Below are positions 16,880 to 25,600 of a DNA stretch of 64,000 bases, in pieces. The DNA is from Opitutales bacterium. GTDB lineage: Bacteria > Verrucomicrobiota > Verrucomicrobiia > Opitutales > Oceanipulchritudinaceae. Every line of letters starts with the position of its first letter. The first letter of the stretch is position 1. The DNA is taken from NCBI GenBank assembly GCA_016928295.1, contig JAFGLA010000048.1, forward strand, positions 35,273 to 99,272. The letters run 5' to 3'. Under the pieces are notes generated by a model. That model was not told the origin of the DNA and made no database searches. It saw only the letters and a program-made list of their open reading frames with translations. The position numbers and the translations under genes are program-made.

Positions 16880-17806
16880 ATGAGTAGCCCCGATAACATG
16901 CCGTCCACGTCTGCCGCTTTGCCAGCGGAACTTATGCGCCTGTATCCGTTCGCCGCGCATTACCACACATTGCCAGATGGTCAGCGTATGCACTACATAG
17001 ACGAGGGTAGCGGCCCCGTCATCGTGATGCTGCACGGCAACCCGAGCTGGTCATTTCTTTACCGTGACTTTGTCAAGAAGCTGAGCGGCAGTTTCCGCTG
17101 TATCGTGCCGGACCACATCGGTTGCGGCCTTTCGGACAAGCCGCAGGACTATCGCTATACACTCGGCCAGCATATCCGCAATGTGGAGAGTCTGCTGGAT
17201 TCCTTGGGCGTAGGGGATTTTAACCTCGTTGCCCACGACTGGGGAGGAGCGATTGGCTGCGGATTGGCAGCGCGCAGGCACGACAGGGTGGGGCGTGTCA
17301 TGCTGATGAATACGGCGGCGTTTCGTTCGGTGCGTATCCCTTTGCGAATCGCGTTGTGCAAGGTTCCTTTCCTTGGCGCGCTGCTTATTCGCGGCATGAA
17401 TGCCTTCGCAGGAGCGGCTGTGCATATGGCCGTCGAGCGCAAGCTGCCGGATGATGTGCGAAGGGGCTATCTTTTCCCTTATCGCAACTGGCACGACAGG
17501 GTCGCCAACCTGCGCTTTGTGCAGGATATTCCTCTTCACAAGGCGCATCGTTCTTACTCGACTTTGGCCGCGGTGGAGGATGGTTTGGCTACGCTTGAGG
17601 GCAAGCCCGTGCTGCTTGCCTGGGGTATGCGTGACTGGTGCTTTTCGCCGTCGTTCCTTGCTGAGTTTCGCAGAAGGTTCCCTGCGGCAACGGTGCATGA
17701 GTATGCAGACTGCGGCCACTACCTGCCAGAAGACGCGGGCGAGGATTTGCTGATGCGTGCAGAGGCGTTTTTCGCGCCTTTGTTAACAGGCGCTACGGCG
17801 CAGTAG
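16880..17806 (+). CDS. oleB: OleB-type alpha/beta-fold hydrolase (beta-lactone decarboxylase)
   Basis: Alpha/beta hydrolase of 308 residues in the haloalkane-dehalogenase subgroup, to which OleB beta-lactone decarboxylases belong. The oxyanion motif HGNPSWSFLYRDF (from residue 52) is present. The nucleophile is Asp120 in VAHDWGGAIG, an aspartate as in dehalogenases/OleB rather than a serine. The C-terminal catalytic His is in ADCGHYLPED. It starts 6 bp after oleA, which supports the Ole reading. The missing oleC (beta-lactone synthetase) and oleD (reductase) should be elsewhere in the genome if the pathway is complete. Confidence 0.82.
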   Translation: MSSPDNMPSTSAALPAELMRLYPFAAHYHTLPDGQRMHYIDEGSGPVIVMLHGNPSWSFLYRDFVKKLSGSFRCIVPDHIGCGLSDKPQDYRYTLGQHIRNVESLLDSLGVGDFNLVAHDWGGAIGCGLAARRHDRVGRVMLMNTAAFRSVRIPLRIALCKVPFLGALLIRGMNAFAGAAVHMAVERKLPDDVRRGYLFPYRNWHDRVANLRFVQDIPLHKAHRSYSTLAAVEDGLATLEGKPVLLAWGMRDWCFSPSFLAEFRRRFPAATVHEYADCGHYLPEDAGEDLLMRAEAFFAPLLTGATAQ

Positions 17807-17855
17807 TTTGACAATCATGTCAATCTGCGGCGCGCGTTGTCTTTCCATACAAACA

Positions 17856-17890
17856 GCAAAGCGTTTGAAAATTGCTTTCAAACGCTTTGC
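17856..17890. terminator. Perfect 15-bp hairpin after oleB
   Basis: GCAAAGCGTTTGAAA (17856-17870) and its exact reverse complement (17876-17890) enclose a 5-base loop, 50 bp after the oleB stop. There is no clear T-run beyond the stem, so this could be an attenuated terminator, a bidirectional hairpin or a protein-binding palindrome. Confidence 0.55.
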
Positions 17891-17970
17891 ATTGTGAACC
17901 TGCGCGCTTTGTAGGTGCGTTCTTTGCGAACGCATTCTAGCTTACGCACGTTCTATTGTCGCCCGCCTTT

Positions 17971-18182
17971 AGGCCACCTCTAACAACTTTGATTTCTGCT
18001 GCGAACGGTCTTTGGGAGGGTGTAAACCCTCCTTCTTTGAAGGGCTTCGCCCTTACGGCGACTACGTGCGCCTATCCCAAGACAGTCAATGCCGATGCGG
18101 AAGCATCGGTGGTGCAGGGCTTGAGCCCTGCCCATCCGCAAATCTTCGTTCTCGCTACGAAACCAGTTATTAGAGTAGGCCT
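17971..18182. repeat. Family A intergenic repeat, copy A2
   Basis: A 212-bp element with imperfect terminal inverted repeats (left AGGCCACCTCTAACAACT, right its near complement). Inside it is a row of four compact hairpins: GGAGGGT/ACCCTCC (18015-18032), AAGGGC/GCCCTT (18040-18054), CCGATGC/GCATCGG (18092-18109) and GCAGGGCT/AGCCCTGC (18114-18131). It is nearly the same sequence as copy A4 (47460-47670), which lies in the opposite orientation. Its right end is only 3 bp from the stop codon of the next gene. Confidence 0.85.
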
Positions 18183-18185
18183 CTA

Positions 18186-18656
18186 CTAGAAGCTGGGGTC
18201 GATCAAGACCTTGCTGCCCGGGGCTACGGTGCTGTCCGGGTCGAGGGACCAGATGCTGTCGTTGATAAGCACCTTGGCCTCAAAGGGCTTTGTCACCTTG
18301 CTGCTAGACCATACCCATTCGTCGGGGCCGCTGTTGGTCATGGCTACGCCTTTTTCCCAGGACATGCCCGGGCCGGTTCCGCGAATGAAAAGCACGTTGC
18401 CGAAGCCAACGTCAGCCTTGGCCACGATGGTTGTCAGCGCGGCTGAAACCTCCTTGGCGGTAGCCTTGGGCTTGGCCGCAGCCTTTGCCTTCGGTGCCTT
18501 CGGCTCTGCAGATACTGGAGCCGCCTTTTTCGGCGCCTTTGCGGGAGCGGGAGCCGTCGGTGCTATCAGCACGGTTTCCGCAGTGTTCTTTTTGCTGTTC
18601 TTGGGCGCTGCTTTGGCCGCGCTCTTCGTTTTCTTTGTGGATTCGCCTTCAGTCAT
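18186..18656 (-). CDS. Ala/Lys/Pro-rich protein with C-terminal beta domain, unknown function
   Basis: A 156-residue protein from the ATG at 18656 (MTEGESTKKTK). Residues 5-75 are a basic, low-complexity Lys/Ala/Pro tail (repeated PKAPKAKAAAKPKA-like units) resembling histone H1-like or ribosome-associated tails. The last 80 residues form a globular segment (VGFGNVLFIRGTGPGMSWE, then WVWSSSKV, then VLINDSIWSLDPDSTVAPGS) that looks like a small beta-sandwich, possibly of carbohydrate-binding or early-set type. An upstream ATG at 18752 would add 32 residues lacking any export or domain signal. Function unknown. The basic tail suggests binding to nucleic acid or another polyanion. Confidence 0.75.
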   Translation of the reverse strand: MTEGESTKKTKSAAKAAPKNSKKNTAETVLIAPTAPAPAKAPKKAAPVSAEPKAPKAKAAAKPKATAKEVSAALTTIVAKADVGFGNVLFIRGTGPGMSWEKGVAMTNSGPDEWVWSSSKVTKPFEAKVLINDSIWSLDPDSTVAPGSKVLIDPSF

Positions 18657-18912
18657 GTCAGTTGCAATGATTGGATTACAGGGAAAAATGACACGTATGT
18701 TTTGGGATTCACCAGGGGAGAGCGGGGCGTGCGCTATCATTTTCGATAGCACCGTTTTAGGATAAAGGCAATTCCAAATAGTGTTTTATCCTCATGCCAA
18801 TTCTGTTACCTTCTTGTGTCGCCTCTTCCATCGTCTCTCGCATTTTTCGTGCCCGGTGAGTGAATTACACAAGTGTTGGAACAAATTGTCCTGATTGTGT
18901 GTTATATGCGGC

Positions 18913-19860
18913 ATGAGCATAGGACGCTATTTACGAACAGGGCTTGGCGTATCCTTTGCCGTATTCTCCCTTGGGGCATACGCGCAGGATCCAGACCAAG
19001 CTGTAACTGCTGGTGGCGAATCTGACGCCGCTGCTGTAAAGCCCGTCGAGGTCAGCGACAGGGAGGCCATGAACACGCTTGGCTTTCTCGTCGCAAAGAA
19101 GATGAAGCTCGACGTCGGTTTCACGAAACAGGAGATGGACTGGATTCTCGAAGGCGTTGTTCAGGGGTCAGACCCTGACGCAAAAGCTTCCGACAATTTT
19201 CAGCTCGTCATGCAGAGGGCGGAGGCCATTTACATGGGCCACGTCAACGCAGCCATGTTGAGCCGCGAAAAAGAGGCCGAACAGAATGCCGCCTCAGCTT
19301 TGGATTACGTCAAGAGCATCGAGCAGAGCGAAGGGCTTCTTAGCAGCATAAGCGGTCTTTATTACAAGATTGTCGAGGAGGGTAATCAGGAAAAGATGGC
19401 CGCTCCGACAGACCGCGTGAAGGTCAGCTACGAAGGGCGCCTCATCGACGGGACGGTGTTCGACAAGAGCGAGGAGCCTGTTGAATTCGCAGTAAACGGC
19501 GTAGTCCCGGGCTTTGGCGAAGGTCTCCAGATTATCGGTGAAGGCGGCAAGATTCGCCTCTACATTCCATCGCGCCTTGGTTACGGCATCAATCCACCTC
19601 CCGGCTCCAGCATTCGCCCGGGCGACATGTTGATTTTTGATGTTGAACTTGTCGAGGTGACGCATGTCGCTACGCGCGCCAAGGCAAAGCCGGTCATCCG
19701 TCCGGGCATGGGCGTTCCGGGTGCTCCGCCAAACGTCACGCCTCCGCCGCCGCCGAACATGAAGGTGCCGCCGATGCCCAAGACGCCTCCGCCCTCGACG
19801 CCCCCGCCGCCGCTTCCGGATGAAGCCTTCGAGGGCAAGTCTGTTAAGGACTCCGAGTAG
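18913..19860 (+). CDS. Exported FKBP-type peptidyl-prolyl isomerase with proline-rich tail
   Basis: Periplasmic or surface peptidyl-prolyl cis-trans isomerase. From the ATG at 18913 (315 residues) there is a signal peptide (to about residue 25, GAYA|Q), an alpha-helical FKBP N-terminal dimerisation domain (about 40-150; SDREAMNTLGFLVAKKMKLD) and a C-terminal FKBP domain (about 160-255; DRVKVSYEGRLIDGTVFDKS, VPGFGEGLQIIGEGG, IPSRLGYG). The layout matches FkpA/Mip. An unusual tail of about 60 residues, rich in Pro (PPPPPNMKVPPMPKTPPP), follows. The region upstream of the gene is AT-rich. Confidence 0.92.
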   Translation: MSIGRYLRTGLGVSFAVFSLGAYAQDPDQAVTAGGESDAAAVKPVEVSDREAMNTLGFLVAKKMKLDVGFTKQEMDWILEGVVQGSDPDAKASDNFQLVMQRAEAIYMGHVNAAMLSREKEAEQNAASALDYVKSIEQSEGLLSSISGLYYKIVEEGNQEKMAAPTDRVKVSYEGRLIDGTVFDKSEEPVEFAVNGVVPGFGEGLQIIGEGGKIRLYIPSRLGYGINPPPGSSIRPGDMLIFDVELVEVTHVATRAKAKPVIRPGMGVPGAPPNVTPPPPPNMKVPPMPKTPPPSTPPPPLPDEAFEGKSVKDSE

Positions 19861-20065
19861 AGGCACGGAACCGTTTTCTTCAAAGCCGCGTTCATCTTCG
19901 TGATGTGCGCGGCTTTTCTGTGGTCCCATGTTTGTTGCCAGTGACTCTTTGCAAGTATGAATTTGCTATATGCTTGGCTAAAGTGCCGATTGATAATATA
20001 TTGTTTCAGGCCCTGCGGAACACTCGCAGCGGTTCGGGCACATAATTGGAAAAGGAGAAGTCGTC

Positions 20066-20380
20066 ATGCTGGATATTCTTAAAAAGACTCTGTTCGTCGG
20101 TCTTGGAGCCACTGTCATCAGCGCCGAAAGACTTCGCGCCAAACTCGATGAGCTTGTTGACAAGGGAAAGATTTCCGCCAAGGAGGCGCAGGAAATGACC
20201 GGCAAGATCATGGACGAGGGCAAGAAGGAGTTCGAGCAAAGCGGCCAGCGTGTGGCTGACATGATTGACGATATGATGCGCAAGGCCAACTTCGCCCGTC
20301 AGAAAGATCTTGAGGCGCTTGAGGAGCGCGTCCAGAAGCTGGAAGCGGCATTGAGCGCGCAGTCGGTTAAGAGCGAATAG
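20066..20380 (+). CDS. Phasin-like small helical protein
   Basis: A 104-residue, almost entirely helical protein with a Shine-Dalgarno-like AGGAG 9 bp before its ATG. The opening (MLDILKKTLFVGLGATVISAERL) followed by a KLDELVDKGKISAKEAQEM segment and a C-terminal leucine/glutamate coiled coil (EALEERVQKLEAAL) is the pattern of the PhaI/phasin superfamily proteins often found next to ubiB/ABC1 kinases. The ubiB-like gene indeed starts 82 bp downstream. Its role may be polyester-granule or membrane association, but the evidence is only family resemblance and context. Confidence 0.78.
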   Translation: MLDILKKTLFVGLGATVISAERLRAKLDELVDKGKISAKEAQEMTGKIMDEGKKEFEQSGQRVADMIDDMMRKANFARQKDLEALEERVQKLEAALSAQSVKSE

Positions 20381-20462
20381 GTTACACTCCCAGAAGGTAT
20401 TCGTATGCGAGGCTTTCACGCCGCGCATTTTGAATACTCATTAACCATACCTTGCAAAGACC

Positions 20463-22112
20463 TTGAGACCTTTCACCCTACTGCGTGATGCGGGCAGGGC
20501 GCGGGAAATCCTCGCCATACTCGTACGTTACGGCTTCAGCAATCTGCTGGAGCAAATGGGTGTGCCCAAGCCGCTTGTAAGAGCGATGACTTCGCGCGAA
20601 GTGGCCGCCATGAGCACATGGCAGAGGCTGCGTCACGCGATAGAGGATCTGGGGCCGACGTTTGTTAAGCTCGGGCAGGTCTTGAGCACAAGGCCGGACC
20701 GCGTGCCGCAGGCTCTGGTCGAGGAGCTTGGCAACTTGCGCGATCAGGTTAAGCCCGAGCCTATCGAGGACATTCTCGCCATTCTGGAAGCCGAGCTGGG
20801 CTGTTCCAAAGATAATCATTTCAGCGAGTTTGAAGTTGTTCCAATCGGCAGCGGATCTATCGCGCAGGTGCATCGCGCCACATTGCGCAGCACGGGCGAG
20901 CTGGTCGCGGTCAAAATCCAGCGTCCGAATATCGAAAAAGCCATACATGCGGACCTTGAGATACTGGCGTGGATGGCCAAGGAGACGCACGAGCGCGTTC
21001 CCTCGCTACGCCCGTACAACCTGCCGGAAATAGTCGAAGCCTTGCACGAGAGCCTGCGCCTTGAGATGGATTTCAGTAACGAGGCGCGCAACGCGGCCCT
21101 TTTCTGCCTTCGCAATCCGCACGGGCCTCAGGTGTTTGCGCCCAGGGTTTATGAAGACTACACAAGCAGGCGCATACTTGTGACAGAGCTTGTGCACGGC
21201 ACTTCGCCAGACAGGGTTGTCTTGCCTGCAGAGCGAAAGCGCGAGCTGGCCCGCCTTGGTGCGGACAGTATTTTTGACCAGATAATTCGCTCGGGCTTCT
21301 TTCACGCGGACCCGCACCCGGGCAACATCATTGTTACGCCCGACGGGCGGATTTGTTTTATCGACTGGGGTATCGCGGGGCAGCTTACGCGCAAGATGCG
21401 CTTCCGCCTCGCGGAACTGCTGGACGCAGTCGTGCACCTGGACCCGGAGCGCGTGGCCCGTATCGCAGTCGCCATGAACGAGACGGGCCGCCGTCCCGAC
21501 GAGGAGCGGCTTGAGATGCAGGTGACGCATGTATTCAACCGCTATGGAGATTTTCGCCTCTCGCAGATCGGTCACATAATCGTGGATCTTATTTATGCGC
21601 TGGGGCAGAACGGCGTCCGCATCCCTCGTGCCTACACAATGCTGGCAAGGGCCGTGATAAGTATAGAGACGACAGGTCGAAAGCTGGACCCGGAGTTCGA
21701 CATCGGTGCCGCAGCAAGGCCGTTCATTTTGAGTTTGGCGCGCGAGAGAACGCGCCCCCGCAGTGTAGCTCGCCATTTGATGTGGAGCCTCGGGAGCAAC
21801 TTGCAGAAAATCAACGAGTTGCCCGGGGATTTTCAACGCATTTTCAGGCGTCTTGAGCGCGACGATCTTGGCATCAACCTGCATCACCGGGATCTTGAGC
21901 CGTTCGGCAACGATGTGCAGAAGAGCGCGAACAGGCTTTCTCTTGCCGTAATTCTGGGCGCGTCAATCATCGGTTCCTCCATTGTCATTACGACGGGTAT
22001 CAAGCCGCTAATCGGCGGCTATCCGGCGATTGGCCTCGTGGGTTACACATTCAGCGGGCTTCTCGGCATGTGGGTCGCTCTGGATATCCTGCGCCACGGG
22101 AGGCACAAGTGA
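20463..22112 (+). CDS. ubiB: UbiB/ABC1 atypical protein kinase-like protein
   Basis: Membrane-associated ATP-binding protein of the UbiB/COQ8/ABC1 family, needed for quinone synthesis or lipid homeostasis. At 549 residues it starts from TTG. The family-specific KxGQ motif is in GPTFVKLGQVLSTRPDRVP, with an Ala/Ser-rich nucleotide loop in GSGSIAQVHRA, the invariant Lys in VAVKIQRP, the catalytic HADPHPGN and the metal-binding FIDWG. Two hydrophobic helices at the C-terminus (from AVILGASIIGSSIVI) anchor it in the membrane. It follows the phasin-like gene, a common pairing. Its stop overlaps a possible GTG start (GTGA) of a short downstream frame. Confidence 0.93.
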   Translation: MRPFTLLRDAGRAREILAILVRYGFSNLLEQMGVPKPLVRAMTSREVAAMSTWQRLRHAIEDLGPTFVKLGQVLSTRPDRVPQALVEELGNLRDQVKPEPIEDILAILEAELGCSKDNHFSEFEVVPIGSGSIAQVHRATLRSTGELVAVKIQRPNIEKAIHADLEILAWMAKETHERVPSLRPYNLPEIVEALHESLRLEMDFSNEARNAALFCLRNPHGPQVFAPRVYEDYTSRRILVTELVHGTSPDRVVLPAERKRELARLGADSIFDQIIRSGFFHADPHPGNIIVTPDGRICFIDWGIAGQLTRKMRFRLAELLDAVVHLDPERVARIAVAMNETGRRPDEERLEMQVTHVFNRYGDFRLSQIGHIIVDLIYALGQNGVRIPRAYTMLARAVISIETTGRKLDPEFDIGAAARPFILSLARERTRPRSVARHLMWSLGSNLQKINELPGDFQRIFRRLERDDLGINLHHRDLEPFGNDVQKSANRLSLAVILGASIIGSSIVITTGIKPLIGGYPAIGLVGYTFSGLLGMWVALDILRHGRHK

Positions 22113-22471
22113 TAGCAGTGCCTTTCGTAAACGCTCTTGTATGGAGAGCGCATGGCTTACTTAATTTAGAGCCTTTTGCAGTTACTTGGACGCAGGAAGG
22201 TTTCCGGCTGCGTTTCGCTGATTGGCATGGCCCCGTCCCGCCCTCATCAGCAAAGCCTTGCCGCTTCCTCATCCATTATCTTGCCGATGAAGTTCATCTA
22301 ACTGTAAAATGCTCTAGGCCGTGTTCACGAATTCGACTCCCGTCGTATAGCGGGCGTTTTTTTCGGTGCAAAATTGGCCTGCTCGGCTCAAAGAATCTCG
22401 ATTCATATCGACTTGCATTCCTTTTTTTCACTCAAAAAACCATCCCGCCTCCTCGGTCCGCAAATTCGTGA
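22109..22471 (+). pseudogene. Possible small gene truncated by repeat B1
   Basis: A GTG start overlapping the ubiB stop (GTGA) opens a 120-codon frame. The first 68 codons look protein-like (AVPFVNALVWRAHGLL, then WTQEGFRLRFADWHG), but the frame then runs into repeat B1 at 22314, which supplies the remainder. One reading is a translationally coupled small gene whose 3' end was replaced when the repeat inserted. The other is chance. There is no recognisable domain. Confidence 0.3.
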
Positions 22472-22482
22472 ACACGGCCTAG
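22314..22482. repeat. Family B intergenic repeat, copy B1
   Basis: A 169-bp element with a perfect 20-bp terminal inverted repeat (CTAGGCCGTGTTCACGAATT at 22314-22333, inverted at 22463-22482). Its core contains ACTCCCGTCG...AGCGGGCG and GAATCTCGATTCATATCGA, both shared with B2, B3 and B5. There is no transposase and no coding capacity. Confidence 0.88.
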
Positions 22483-22483
22483 C

Positions 22484-22528
22484 AAAAAAACAACAGGGGC
22501 AATACGGGAAACCCGTATCACCCCTGTT
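22484..22528 (-). terminator. Intrinsic terminator of the TonB receptor gene
   Basis: Read on the minus strand, a long stem (AACAGGGG with CCCCTGTT and inner AATACGGG/CCCGTAT, 22492-22528) is followed by seven T's (22484-22490). It lies 155 bp beyond the stop of the receptor gene and abuts repeat B1. A second perfect dyad, TTAATAGCG/CGCTATTAA at 22603-22624, lies nearer the stop. Confidence 0.85.
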
Positions 22529-22682
22529 TCTATGTCAGGCATGTGTTCCTGCTTGCCCCATATGCATGTAATTATGTGATGCGCGATTGGGAGTTTTTAT
22601 TGTTAATAGCGTGTTCGCTATTAATTATCGCGTTTACATTTGCGTGCAATGGGACGTGTTTTCCTAATGCCTTGATAATTCT

Positions 22683-25600
22683 TTAGAATGTGAACGCACT
22701 TGTGATTTCCCAAGTGCGGCCAGATGCGATGCGATACTTGGCAAAGCTTCCATCCGGGTTGGACTGGATAGCAACTAGTTTGTCATCGCTGAAGGCATTC
22801 CTGACGTTAAGCTGAATGCGCCAGTCGATATTGTTTGGCAACGCGTGTTCGTAACCAATCCACAGGTCCACATTGGTTTGGGCGCTGGAGTATATTGGGC
22901 TGTCGAGGTCATCTATCCAGACTTGGAGGTCACTGAGATACTTCGGGTAAAACCCGATTATGCCCTTGTCTTGCCAGCGAACCGAACTGCCAACATCTAG
23001 CCCTTTGAGCATTCCGTTGCTGAAGCTGTATGTGGTCACAAGGCTCGCGCTCCATTTGCGGAGCTGGCTGACTGATTTGCCCTCGCCTTCTTTCTTTACG
23101 AGGTAGGCTTTTTGTACGTCGTTGAACCAGTCCCAGCCTAGCATCTGCGTGCCGTTGTTGCCCCATGCGTCTATGCTGGAGAATCCTTCGCGATGCCAGT
23201 AGTCGATCGGATCGCCTGCTTGTATGCTGCGGTCCCAGCCGTCGAGTGCCACGGGTGCGAAGTTATCTATGTATGTTCCTATGTCTTTCCAGACGTTGCC
23301 AGTGGTGGTCTCGGTCTTTGTAACGTTTGCCATGAGGCGCCAGTTTTCTGTCGGGTTGACCGTAAGTTCCAGCTCCCAGCCTTTTGCTATGTTATCGCCA
23401 ATGCCCTTCATGTTACTGGGGGTATTGTCGCGCCAGATGCCGCCCCAGTAGCTGTAGTCGCGGATGAATTCCAGCGAGTTGAACAACTCCATGCCGAATG
23501 GGCGTGCCCATTCCTCGTCGCTGCGCGCCGCGAACCAGGCGCGGCGGTATTCGGCTTCTTCAGCCGTTATCGGCGGCTCTGTATAGGCTGTGCCGTCTTC
23601 CTTGAGCATGCCTTCTGTAACGTAGGTGGGGCTGTCCGGGTCGGCAGCCGCACGCAGACGAAGAGGCTGGGAGAGCAGTTCGGGGTGGTTCTGCACTGTC
23701 CAGCCCGTGGGCAGTGGGTTGCTTGCCAGACTGGAGTCATAGCTGCTGCCAAAGAACCACTTGTTGACGACGGCTTCGGGCGTTGTCTGGGCGCGACCGC
23801 TTGAGCCGCTGCCCGTGGCACCCCATGCTTCGACCATCAATCCGTTCATGGCACGGCTGAGGCGGTTTTTAACCGACCAGGTGCTCAGTCCGCTGATTTC
23901 CGAATTTGCCTGAATGCTTTCGAACTTGGTGACGCGCAAGTTTACCTTGCCTTCCAAGGTGCTGAACAGGATGGAGTAGTCTTCGGTCTCTCCTGCGGGG
24001 GCGGGATACTGGTTCTTGTAGATATCCATGCCCATCTGACCGGGCTGGAAGTTCGAGGACTTGTTGTATCCAAGGCTGATGTCCGTGCCCCAAGGCAGGT
24101 GCTTTTTGATGAACTTTGGTGTATGGAGCATCAGGCCCCAGCTTGTCTTGGTTTGGCTCTTCTCGATGGAAGGGGCTTCGTTCCAGCTCCATGTCGGGTC
24201 GAAGGGCGCGCCAACGCTTTGGTTTCCGTAGCTGATTTCCGGAACTCTGGGTTTGTCCGTAAGTTTGTAGTCGTCCTTGCGGATGGACCAGATGCCGACG
24301 ACGGTGTCGTCAAGGAACCAGCTTTGCCAGATGAAGGCTTGAGACTTGTTGGCAGTCTTGTATGCCTTGGCTCCGGTGCCGTACATGTTGTCTATGTCAT
24401 CCTTGTAGCTGATGACTCCGACGTTTCCGTACGCAATGCCTTTGCCGTCCAGGTTGTCTCCGAAGTAGAGGGCATACATGGATGATGGAGGCGTATGCTT
24501 GGCGTCCAGTCCGTGAATGCCGGCATTGTTTATGGACGTTGCGCTTTTGAGGTCTGCTTCGCTGTTTAGGTAATGAACGCCGTCCAGACCGCTGCTGTTT
24601 GTGATGTCGAGCGTGTAGGTCGAGTCCATCTTGTACAGCGCGTAATCGTAGCTGAGTTGCTCGTATTTCTGCTCTGCCATCATTCCTGTAAACGTGTGGT
24701 GCCCTAGAATCGTGGTAAGCCAGTTGTTTACGCGGAAAATGTCCGAGAAGTTTACGTTTGCAAACGCTGTCACGCGCCAGTCTTCACGCTCCCGTTCGGT
24801 AACGTCTGCCTTGTTGCCACCGACTATTACCGCGCGTCCGAAGTTAGGGTTGGCTGTTGTATTGTCGCGCAGCCTCTCGTTGATGTCTATTGCAAGGCGA
24901 TCCGTGTTAACGAGGATGGTTTCCCCGTCATCGTAGTGTTCCTTGCCATACGCGACTTCGTAACCGAACAGGCTGGAAAAGAACGTCTGACGCAGGGTGA
25001 TGCTGGTGGCGTCAAAGTCGCTGAACTGTGTGTTATTGGGGCCGGCCAGCATCTCGTTGTAGAAGTTGAAGATGGACGGGTCCGATATCTGCGTGTCCGT
25101 CCAGCCCCAGCCTCCGTTCCACACCTTGCCTGTTGCTGCTTCGTAAGCCTCAATAATGGCCATTGCCTTGGGATTGTTGACAAAGCTGGCGCGGTCGGAG
25201 AGGTAATGGTCAGATGCTCTGTGGCCGGATGAGGGATTGCCCGCGTTGCTGGGGGCAAGCCAGCTACCGCCGGCATCGTCAGGACCGCCGCGCTGGCGGA
25301 ACGCGATAAGGTCGGCAACTCCGACGCCAGCCTCGGGGCTGTTCGGATTGGCGTAGATTACGCCCATACTGTCGAACCAGTTGCCTCCCGGGCCTGCCTG
25401 ATAGTTGGCCAGATATGGGCCATACTCAGGTATGGTGGCCACCGAGTAATCCGGCCATGTTCCAAGTTCGTTTGTGAACTTGTTCAAGTGGGTATACCAG
25501 TTGGATATGTAGTCATACGGAGGTTCGCTTGAGGGGCGGTTGGCGCGTACTTTGCCATCCTCATAGGTGGCCTGAATCTCCGTGTATATTTCGTCTGCGA

